Source: Ctena decussata (Eukaryota > Mollusca > Bivalvia > Lucinida > Lucinidae). Taken from it: DNA of 64,000 nucleotides. Numbering within the stretch: the first letter of the stretch is position 1; every line of letters begins with the position of its first letter. The stretch spans positions 19,947,928 to 20,011,927 of the forward strand of contig OZ022513.1 in NCBI GenBank assembly GCA_963989385.1. The letters run 5' to 3'. A program made the position numbers and the translations under genes. The notes below the pieces were generated by a model. That model was given only the letters and a program-made list of their open reading frames with translations. It made no database searches and was not told the origin of the DNA. Positions 33,801 to 45,800 of the stretch are shown piece after piece.

Positions 33801-36800
33801 CAACACACAGTGACAGGTGTATATGTTATCTACCTAGTCATAAACTTGCCTGTAAAACTATCCCTCACATATATACTTGCTGATGAGTGTTGGGTGCTAC
33901 ATGTATCAAATGAGCAGAAATAGTGAGCTACAATTGTAAAATAAATTTTGGTAATTTTACATTCTGACTGTGCTGGATCACGAATTTCACTATATGTTGG
34001 TGCAAAAAATCTATACTTCTGATGAAGGAAACCGGAGTTCTGAATTTCCCAAATTTGGCCAAGTTCTAGGTAATATTTGACATTTATTTTTCATTCAACA
34101 ACAAAAATATGTTCTATAATATGCATATTTTATTATTTTTCTGTAATTCAGAACAAAAAAGGATACTGTTCTTGATACACCTCAAAATTCATAGCACCAA
34201 TATATTTTAGCTGTCAAGTCATTTTTACATTTAGAAAAACCTTAAGCTGAATAGGGGAAGCAACTCTGTGATATACATTTTTGTCTCCCTTCTTAAGGCG
34301 GTCAACCCTTAAAGGAAAGAAGAGTAGACACCATTTTGGAATGGTACCTGTATCCAGGAAAGCAAACAGGAAGTAACAAAAGTTGTTCCCCTTTGTAAAA
34401 CGGTGGGAAAACCCTAATAAATAGTATGGACCCAAATCAGACTGGTCTGGCTCTGCAGTGACAACCATTTCATCATTAAATATTTTAATAAATCCATAGA
34501 TAGTGATATAGGGTAGTTGAATGATAATTGAAAAAACAAATTAAAGGGATTTTAACATTTAAGGTTCAATGTAACACAAGTGCAGACCTTATTAACCAAA
34601 ACTTCCTAAAAATATCTCCACAGAGATAAGTAATGATAAAAATTACTATCGTTTGGGGAATCAATGCACCTTACTGAGGCTCAAAGCTTATCTTTTATAT
34701 GTCAGAAAAATGGTTGATATGGTAGACTGCACCTACTGCTACAAAACTACTAATGGCTACTATTGGAAGATTTTCTTATCTATCTTTTTTTTTCAGTTTT
34801 CCTTAACATTTTAAGTTTCTAACCATTATTATAAAGTAGTATTACAGCCATCAGTCCTACTACAAAAAGCTTGTTATAAATTATGAAAACTAAATAACGT
34901 TAAAATTACCTGGGATCTTTGCCTCAAGGGGCGCAACTCTTTGATAATAGGAGCTAGAGCACCCTTCTTCTCTGCTATACTCTGTGTGAGAACACGGACC
35001 ATGTCAGATATCTCCTCCAAAGTTTGACCTTTCTGATGGTCAAGGTTACTCTTCAAGGCTGACACCTTCTCAAGGTCATCCTGAGTCTGTCGGTACCCAG
35101 CAACTCCTTTCTTGCTTTCAACAGCAGACTGAAATTTGCAAGAGTTCAAGAATAAATTGTTGAAAAATGAGCAACTCTTTTCTTCTTTCCTTTATACATG
35201 TACTTCTTTCTACTATAAACTGAAATTCACAGAAGTTTGAGGAAACTATGGGCAACTACATTCTTGCTTCTACTGCAGACAGAAATTCACAATAGTTTGA
35301 GAGAACTGTGGACATCCTTCTGCAGATTGTAAATCACAAGAGTTCGAGAATATGGTGAACAAACATGTCTTGCTTTCTACAGCAGACTGAAATTCACAAG
35401 AGTTTAAGAATAAATGTCTTTCCTTTCTACTTCTTTCTACTATAAACTGAAGTTCACAGGAGTTTAAGGAAACTATGGGAAATTGCTTTCTTGGTTCTAC
35501 TGCAGACAGAAATTCACAACAGTTTGAGTAAACTGTAGACTTTCTTCTGCAGACTGAAATTCACAAGAGTTTGAGGAAATTGTGAACAAACATATCTTGC
35601 TTTCTACTGCAGACTGAAATTCAAATGAGTCTAAGTCAAGTAGCAGGCGTAAGGCAGTGTCTTGCTTGCCAGCCAATTGTCACAATACAGAGCTAAACCA
35701 GAAACCTCAACAAAAGTTTACATCACTGAAGCCTACATGTATGCTGCTGATGCTGCAGGAAAAGTAACATGAACTGCGACACGACAAAGCCAACAAAGTG
35801 GTTATGTGTGCCGAGCGAAGACTCAGATCAGCCTGTACATCCACCAAGTCTGATCAGAGTCTTCGCAATCTGCATGTAGGTAGCTTATACAGCAAAGACT
35901 TGGAACAGACTGGGCAGATGCCCAGGCTGATCTGAGTCTTCGATGGGCGCACATGCCACTTTATTGGTTTTTGTCATTTAGCAGCTCATTCCTATGTGTT
36001 GCCTGCAATTAGCAGGAAGGGAGACATAGGTATTACTGCTCCTGCATCAGACTAATTTCACATGAGCCTGATAATGAATTATCAAAATATGAGCAAGGTA
36101 AAAACATCTTACATACACAACAACAGGCAGTTTCTCTCAGTTCTTCATTGTAATGTTTTTAAATGAGCAACATAGCATGTGCAAAAAGTTATCTTATGGT
36201 ACATCATGAAACTTTTAATGCATCTGCTCTTAGCTGTTTCTGCAAGCTTCCTTACACTACACACCTTAGAGAGGCACTGTGGTCAAATGGTAAATAGTAA
36301 TTGGGTACCATTTTCGAATCAGGGGAGGATGAGGCAGCGAAAGGACAGGAACCTGCTCCCCGCTATCATATGCTGTGCTCAGAATATAGTGGCAGACATG
36401 CTAAGTCTCTCTAATCTTTAGTGAGACTCCCTAATTTTGGGCTCCCAAAACCCTGTTTTACCCGCTGTCTCACTGATTTTTTTTCCTGAAATTTCACTAT
36501 ATATTTAATGTAAAAATTAAGGTATTACCAATTTTTTTCCAGAATCTAACTAAATTTTATTTTCAGAACTTAACATGTCTGCAGTGGGCCTCTAATCCCA
36601 AATGCCCCATGGCAAACCTTTACCCCTACTATTGCTGTTTCTGCAAGCTTCCATACAATCAAGAAGCTAATGAACTTACGAGTTGTTGGTTGATGTTCTC
36701 ATCTCTCTGCCGTAGTATTTCTTCTGTTCTTGTCAACACACCCAGCTCAGCACGCAGCTCAGCAATCTCTTGTCTCTTCTTCTTGTAGATAGTGCTCTTA

Positions 36801-39800
36801 CTACGAAGTTTGTTTACGTAACGCTTGAACTGTTATAAATAAAATAAATACCCCTAAAAATTCTGCAGAGTCAGACAGGTCTGAGCAAACAGCCTAAACC
36901 CTGACAAGACTGCTCCTGAAAGAGCAGTCTGTGCAGGATCTACACTATTTGCTATTCTTTCTGCATCTTTTGATTGCCTTACTGCATTGTAAAACCAAGT
37001 TGCTCCTGGTTTTAGACAATTCTGGTAATTATTTTGAGTGTCCAAATTTTCAAAATTTTGAAGACACAGCTGACCCTTGTCTGGGAAAAAAAAATATTTA
37101 TTCTTTACATTTCAGCTTGTTACCTTGCAATACAGTATAATACCCCCAAAACAGACAATGAATAAAGCATTATTCTTTCAAAAGACTGGTCAGATATGAA
37201 GACCTCGATTAAACCACTCCATAATCAAACTGATCCTATTTTAAGGAGAGCTTGGACCAAGGTGATTAAAGAAAAGTCTTATCGGGGTTTGCACTATGGT
37301 CCACTCAACCAGTAGCTTTAAGGTAAATGGGGATGCCTCCATTTTTTCCAGCTGTTTTTGTAAGGGGGAACAACTTTTGTGATTTCTTGGTTGCTGCCCT
37401 GGGGCCGTATTTATAAACAACTTAAGTGGTTGCTATGCGGTTGCTAAGGCTGGTTTTCTATGAAGGAGATTCCCTACAACTATGAAATTTGCTCTGGAGG
37501 AACAGTCTAATAAGACTGTTCCTCCAGAGCAAATTTCATAGTTGTAGGAAATCTCCTTCATGGCAACATAGCATAGCAACGACTTAAGTCGTTTTATAAA
37601 TACGGCCCCTGGATAACAAAGTCATTCCAAAATAGGATCTACTCTTACAGGAAACAATTCCTAGAGATGATAACTCTTTCATTTAAGAGACGACCTGTAC
37701 TGGGAAGGGAGACATAAATATGACTGAGTTACTTCCCTTGAAAATGTATCCACTCATCTTAATACACTCCTAAAGACTACAATCAACCTGTTCATATTTA
37801 GGGGATAGCTGTATTTAAAATTGTCATTTGGGGAGCAAATTGTCAGTTTTCTGGTCGGAAATTTTGTTTTATGGCGACAAATGAACAGAGTCATAAAACG
37901 CAATTTGCGACCACCAAACCAACGATTTACCCCCCAAACAATAATTTCCAATACAGTTATCCCCATTCTAAAGCACTTTTCCTAATTTTCACCTTTAAAA
38001 GTTTACTACTTTGCATCCGTCCACACTTTCAATAACATAAAACCAGATGTCAGCCACATTATCCAAACAGACGTTGTGTTGTATTCCACAGTATGTAGGA
38101 TAACTGGTAATTATTCTTAGGGTGTCGCACTACTTTAGTTATGACTGTATCTGGAACCTTCTCCATAAATCTAAACACATAATAAAATCTAAGCAATCAT
38201 ATAAAACAATCATAAGTATATTCCTCAGAATCCATAAACTATAAAGACAGCAGCAAAGACTCAGGTTTTGAACGCTTTATCTCAGTTTCAACTCATATCA
38301 TTACATATCAACGCATATCATTACAGGCAACAATAAAATACCTCATCTCCTTTGAGCACCTCCCCGCCTCCCGAAGCCTGCTTCGCCAACTCTCTCTTCT
38401 CTTCAACTTCATGCATCAACCTTGAGTACTCGTCCCTGGCCTCTCTGAGAGCCTCTGCTGCATTTTCCTTTTTGTGAGCTATGATAGCAGCCTGTAAAGA
38501 TGGACAAAATAAATAACTGAATAATTATGCCTCCATGCTTTTCCACTTTTTTTAGGATGAGAAACAACTTTTGAGTCTTCCTGTTTAATTCTGTGGACAA
38601 AAAAGTCTGTCCAGAATTGGGGCTTTTCTTAAAGGCAAGAATTTGCTCCTCCAAGAAGCAAATTTTTGCCTGTCAGAGAAGTTCCCCTTCCACTTCAAAA
38701 ATGGGATTCAAAGTCTTCTTGGACACAGGGTATAATCGATTCCGCTAATTTTCGCTTCCTGCAGAGACTGTATATCATATTTGGCTTCTGCCGAGACTGT
38801 CCGCGATCTTTTGCTTCCTGCCGAGACTTCTGTACATGATAAATGGCTTCCTGCAGAGACTGTCCGCGTGATTCTGCTTCCTGCCGAGGCTCTCGGCAGG
38901 AAGCAGAGTCACGCGGACAGTCTCGGCAGGAAGCCATTTTACGAGGACAGTCGTCTCTGCAGGAAGCAAGAGTTTGCGGACAGTCTCGGCGGAAGCCAAA
39001 TATGACGGACAGTCTCTGCAGGAAGCGAAAATTGGCGGAATCGATTATACCCTGTGTTGGTAAAAATTACCTCCCATGGACCAATTTTCATTCAATTTCA
39101 TAATATTAGATGTAAAGCTCAGGTAAGTAGAATATTTGAGCAGTGACATAACATAACCAACAAACCTGCATGTGTGCCCAGGGAAGACTCAGTTCAGCCT
39201 GGACAGCCTTCCAATCTGATCAGAGTCTTTGCTGTGCAATTACAGGGTAGCTTAACGTCTAAGCTAGGTTTTTGCAGATAGTGAGGATTCTGAGCAGACT
39301 TGGCAGATGCATAGGCTGATCTGAGCCTTCACTGGGGGCACATCATCTTTGTTGGTTTTGTCCTGTCAGGGCTCATTTTCTATTTCCTTCAAACGTATCT
39401 CACACGATAGTCTTTCATTGTTCCCCAAAATAATTTTGGCATACACTGACATGTGTTCCCATTAGCGCTGAATCAATGTTGGTTCAACATAGTGAGCCCA
39501 CTGGGATTGTTTTGCCTCTCTTTGCATTCTCACCAGAGCTAAACCAGAAATCTCAATGAAAGTTTATGCTGCCACCCAAAAAAGACCCTAAATAGTGCAT
39601 TCTTTTGGTCCCCAGCAAGACAACAAGACAAACATCACACGATCATTTCTCTTCCACTTAATGCATTAGCCTCAGGTACTCTTCACTGCCCTCTCAGTGA
39701 CTCAGCAGAATTCTCTGTAGCTGTTTTAAGTCATTTAGTCATAATTAGAACATGTCAGTGGCGCCTTATAAGAAATCCCCAAATGAATCAATCTATATCT

Positions 39801-42800
39801 AGGCCCAATTTCACGTCGGCGAATCATTTCTTGGTAATTTAAACTGCGGTGGCGACTTCGCTAAACTGCCTATAAAACCACGGTTTAAATCGATTTCACG
39901 TGTGCAAAATTTACCTGATTCAGTAAAACCATGGTTTTACCAAGTTGATTATTCTTTTATGTAAGAAATCATGTAAAATTGACTCGCAAAGGATCTAGTA
40001 TGCACAAAGGAATTATAGAAACTTCAGAAGACACGCCTTTTTAATGGCGCAGCAAGATATCGCAGCAGAACAAGGGCTGCCTCAGAAAATATTATTTTTT
40101 GGTAGCACATGGTAACTAGCACCATTATGAAGGCACCACCCTCACTCATGTCACGCCTTCTTCGGGACGCATTGGTGAAAGAGGCTTAGTGGGGGCCGCC
40201 TGCGCTCGCTATTTAATACGTAGGCATCTGTTACTTGATTTTTGCAGCTACTATGTCTCGCGGAAGGTATCAGTTAGAGTTCGGCCGTAGCTTATTGAGA
40301 CGTTCCCACTTCATTTCTCTATCAAAAGCTCTAGATTCAGCGACACAGTAGAAGTCAAATACAGAAACACGTGCTTGTTGCCCCATATATGGTAAAAGTA
40401 CGTTTATATTAGTAGAGCAGCGGAAAAAGGGCCACCCCAGATAATCTCAGCATTTTGAAGCACAGCTGAACTAGGGCTAGTTTAGAACACTTCACTCTGG
40501 TAGCACATCTGAACCAGCGCTGATTCAGAAGACATTACCCTTCAGCAGGGCAGCGAAATTAGTGCTACTTGTTCTTTAGAAGTAATCAATCTTATGCATC
40601 CTTATACAAACATCTAAAGTAGCACCTTTTCCGCTGCACTACTGAAGGACGGTGTCTTCTGAAGTAGCGCTACATGTAACTGCTACTGCTAAATTGGATG
40701 CCATCTGATATACTAAAGATCTAGCTCCGTTGCGCGACTAAAAGGGGATTTAATCTGAAGGAGGGCTAGTTCCGCTGCTCTACAAAAGAGTGATGTTTCC
40801 AGAAGTAGCACTACTCCCGCTACCCTGGTGAGGGGTAGTGTCTTCTGAACTAGCGCTTGTTCCTCCCCGCCACTGAAGGGTGGTTTGATTTTGTTTCGTT
40901 TTTTTTTTCTTTTCTTTTTTCTTTGAAGAAGCGCTACTTCTGCTGCGCTTCTAAAAGGAGACAGACTTACTTCTGCTGTAATGCAAGATTAACCTGAATC
41001 AGCACTTATTATGCTGCTGTTCTGAAGTGTGTCTTATAATTGTATGTACACTTTGCCTAATGCCATCCCCATCCTTGAAAAACGAAACCCCTAGCTAGCC
41101 AGTAATTTACATGCAAAATACATAGCATCACTTATTCGAATGAGCAGTCTACTCTGTTCAACATACTTCCGCAGACCGAGGATGGCCAAACATGTTATTT
41201 TTATCGGCAAGCTAAGTAAGGACAAGCTGACAAGGATAAAAACGGACACCGAAAGTGAGAAAAAAAACGGGATAACATTGGAGGCATTAATGAAACAATT
41301 TAATGCGAAGCCGATTTAATCATGCGCAGTAGAAGAAAAAAAACTGGAAAGTTAAATTGTAGGAACTAGAAAATTGTCTCTGTAAGATACGAACGATGCC
41401 CCGGTACAGCGCCAGTCACAGGGCCGTGTACATCCCTAAATCACCTTTTAAACACAAACACTATTTACAAGGAATCCATTGGAAACAGGAACAGTTGTTT
41501 ATATAAACCCCATAATCCTATAATGCGAAAAACTAACAAAAATGACTAAGTTCGAAAGGCCGTAATTCTGTCAAAATTGAATTTATTTATATAAAAAGCC
41601 ACATGCACATTTTCATTATGCCCTAATATGTGGGTTTTTTTTCAAAAATAATTCATTGAAAACAGTAAGAGAACTTGATTACAACTTCATATCCTATAGT
41701 GCAAAACAGCTGCCCAAAATGAATAAGTTAAAGATTTACTCCCTTTATAATAATAACAAAACTGATTTGATGAAATATTTCATGCAATACCTCCGACATG
41801 GTCTAACTATACATTTGAATTAGAGTTCAGATAATAATATTTGATAAAAGTGACTTTAAACAAAAAATAAGATAATTTTTGTATACAATCGCGGACCGCG
41901 GTTGAAATCGCATTATTGGACAAAAATAATTTATTCATACGTCACAATCACGTGCACGAATAAGAAAAATACCTCTACATGATCACATGTCACACGTGGT
42001 CAAAATCGATATTCTTACAGGCCGTGAGGAAATAGGTAACTTGCATTTTAATTTGAAGATTATTTTTCATTCCACATTTATCGAATAAATATGCATTTTC
42101 ACAAAACTTTTACGGTTAATTATGAGACTACTACATTTTGTCTAACGAAATTTTGTTAAGATATTTGTTTCTGAAAACATGAAATAAATGAGGGAGACAA
42201 TCTTTAATCAGGCCGTAATTCTGTCAAAACAAATTTTTACTCTAACAAAAATCTGCATGCACATTTTTATTATGTCCATTGCAAGTATGCCAGGTTTGAA
42301 AAAGGTGCATTTAAAACTGTGGGAGGAGTTGATTACACAAACTCAATAACCTATAATATGAAAAAAAAACTTGTTGAAAAGCCGTTCCTGGGCCTGTTAC
42401 AGGGCTGGATCAAGGAATTTTGGTAGGGTGTTCAAATTAGCTGAGGGTGGTTTGAATAATGCAATTTGACCAATTTTCCCTGAAATTCCCCATGAAAATT
42501 GAATAATTTAGGCTGAGGAGGGCGTTCATGTGAACCCCGAACCCCCTCTGGATCCGCCACTTTGTTGAGTTGTAGGTCCTCCACCCGGTGCTTGTGAGCC
42601 AATCCAGCCTTCGCAGTTCTGTTCTTTGTGAAACAAACATATTTTACAAATTATGCACCATCGTAATATTCAAAAGGGTCAAGTCTTTGAAAATGATTTC
42701 TTGGGCTCTTTGAAACATTAATGAGCCATGACATGACAAAACCCACAGGTGTGATCAGAGTCTTGGCTGTGCGCTTAAAGGGTAGCTAAAGATCTTAGCA

Positions 42801-45800
42801 TAACCATGCGGACAGCGAAGACTGATCAGACTTGGCGGATGCCCAGGCTGATCCGAGTCTTTGCTGGGTGCACATACCTTCGTTTTGTCATGTCGCGGCT
42901 CATTGTGCATCACGAATATCATTTATGTCGAGAAAATCATCTTAGTCATCCTTTTTTCTCACAGAATCAAAGTTTGTCAGTCCTTAATCTTTCATTTTTC
43001 GACGCTCAAAATGATCCGTAGTTTTATTCACAATTAAAAATAATCCTTGAACGTGAAATTCATTCCGAAGATTATCTGTGTAAATAAGCAACCAATAGCT
43101 TTAATTCTCGGTTTATGGGCGACGTGAAATTGGGCCCTAGAGTCCCATAAAAATGTCCATAGGAGATGTGGATGAATAAAGGCCTTGCCTACACCCAATC
43201 CTTTGCTTATACATGTATATGTGGCCAAAGAAACTTCTAATAAATAAAGAAATAAGAAATAACAAGAGGGCCATGAGGCCCTGAATCGCTCACCTGAACA
43301 ACTGGCAAAGTGGCTTTTTCTTATGTCTGAAATTGCCAAAATATGAGTCTTGGGTCAAAAGTCAAAGATTGACCATAACTTCTTGTACTCATAAATCTTC
43401 ATGTACTCATTAAGTCAATCATATACATGTATACCATTTTTAGGCCAAAATCTTCAAAACTTTCCATGAAATCTTATGTTCTAGCATTTTCCCATATTTG
43501 ACCATGCCTCAAAAAAAGTCAAGGTAAACCCAAGGTGATCATTTGAACAGTCTTGGTAGTACTCTAGTACACCATGCTACTTACCAAGTTTCAAGGCCAT
43601 TGGTATATTGGTTCTTGAAAAGAAAAAGCATTAAAGGTTTATACCATAAATGGGTATGATGGCCATGCTGGTCATGTGAGCTGGACCGTTTGAACAAATT
43701 TTTCCTCAATCAACCCCTGGAGGCTCCTTTACAGTTGGCCCTTTGGCTTTTGAGGAAATGTGTCAAAATGTCAAAACATGAGACCTGGGTCAAAGGTCAA
43801 AGAATGACCTTGACCTCTAGTACTCATAATTCTTCTTGACCTCATTTAGACGACTGTAATTTTTAGGCCAAAATCTTCAAACCCTTCCCATGAAATCTTA
43901 TGTTCTAGCCTTTTCCCAGATTTGACCTCGCCATAAAAAAAGTCAAGGTCAACCCAAGGTCTTAATTTGAATAATCTTGATAGTACTGGAGTACCCAATG
44001 CTACATACCAAGTTTCAAGGCCATTGGTCAATTAGTTCTGGAGAAGAAGACTTTTAAACGTTTTTACAATATATGGTCATGGTTGATCATGTGACCCAGA
44101 CCATTTGAAGAAATTTTCATTCCCTCAACCCCTGAAAGCTGTATATGAAGTTTGATTACAATTTGCTCAGTGGCTTCTAAGAAGAAGTTTGAAATTGTCA
44201 AACTATAAGAATTCAGGGTCAAAGGTCAAAGAACGACCTTGACCTCTTGCACTCATGCATCTTCATGTACTCATTCAGATGACTTTATTTACCAAGTTTT
44301 AGGTCTAAATCTCAAAACTTTCCATGAAATCTAATGTTCTAGCATTTTCCCATATTTGACCTTGCCGTAAAATGGTCAAGGTCAACCCAATGTCAACATT
44401 TTGAACAATCTTGATAGTACTGGAGTACCCAATGCTACATACAAAGTTTCAGGGCCATCGGTCAATTGGTACTGGAGAAGAAGATTTTCAAAGGTTTTTG
44501 CCATAAATGGGCATGGCAGCCATGTTGGTCATGTGACCTGGACCATAGGAATAAATTTTTGTTCCCTCAACCCCTGTAGGCTCTAGATGAAATTTGGTTT
44601 CAATTGGCCCAGTAGTTTTTGAGGAGATTGTTTGAAATTGTCAAAATATGAGAGTTCTGGGTCAAAGATCAAATAATGACCTTGACCTCTTGTACTCAAA
44701 AATCTTCATGTACTTATTAAGATGACTGCATATATCGATTTTTAGGTCTTAAACTTCAAAACTTTCCAAGAAATCTTAAGTTCTAGTATTTTCCCACACT
44801 TGACCTTGCCGTAAAAAAGGTCAAGGTCAACCCAAGGTCATAGTTTGAACAATCTTGATAGTACTCGAGTACCCAATGCTACATTCCAAGTTTGAAGGCC
44901 ATCAGTCTATTGGTTCTGGAGAAGAAGATTTTTAACGGTTTTTGCCATATTATATGAACATGGCGGCCATGTTGGTCATGTACGAATAAATTTTTGTTCC
45001 CTCAACCCCTGTAGGCTCTATATGAAATTTGATTTCAATTTGCCCAGTAGTTTTTGAGGAGATTGTTTGAAATTGTCAAAATATGAGAGTTCTGGGTCAA
45101 ATTTCAAATAATGACCTTGACCTCTTGTACTCAAAAATCTTCATGTACTTACTCAGATGACTGCATTTATCAATTTTTAGGCCTTAACCTTCAAAACTTT
45201 CCAAGAAATCTTAAATTCTTGCATTTCCCCACATTTGACCTTGTCGTAAAAAACCCAAGGTCATAATTTGAATACTCTTGATAGTACTTGAGTACCCAAT
45301 ACTACATACCAAGTTTCAAGGTCATCGGTCAATTGGTTCTGGAGAAGAAGATTTTTAAAGGTTTTTGCCATATATGGGCGGGCGGCCATGTTGGTCATGT
45401 GACCTGGACCGTACAATTAAATTTTGGTTCCCTCAACCCCTGTAGGCTCTGTATGAAATTTGATTTCAATTGGCACAGTGGCTTTTGAGGAGATTGTCTG
45501 AAATTGTCAAAATATGAGAGTTCTGGGTCAAAGGTCAAGGAATGACCTTGACCTCTTGTACTCATAAATCTTCATGACCTCATTTAGATGACTGTACATA
45601 CCAATTTTTAGATCAAAATCTTCAACAGTTTCCAAGATATCTTGTGTTCTAGCATTTTGCCATATAAAAGCACATGGGACCAAATTTCACCTTACCGTAA
45701 AATATGTCAAGGTCAACCCAAGGTCATAATTTTAACAATCTTGGTAGTACTTGCGTACCTGATGCTACATACCAAGTTTCAAGGCCATCGGCCTATTGGT

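Larger units (their letters stand above)
39799..43140. mobile_element. Candidate 3.3-kb TIR element, no transposase
   Basis: CTAGGCCCAATTTCACGTCG at 39799 faces CGACGTGAAATTGGGCCCTAG ending at 43140, a ~20-bp inverted match with one indel. The interior has a degenerate repeat array, a direct repeat pair and nested elements, but no transposase. It may be a decayed or composite element, or a chance pairing of two shorter ones. Confidence 0.4.

Noticed and set aside
38781..39103. Overlapping open frames on both strands rich in LPAETV repeats
   Set aside because: They are translations of the modular palindromic foldback element; both strands and both copies are open because of the repeat, not coding selection.
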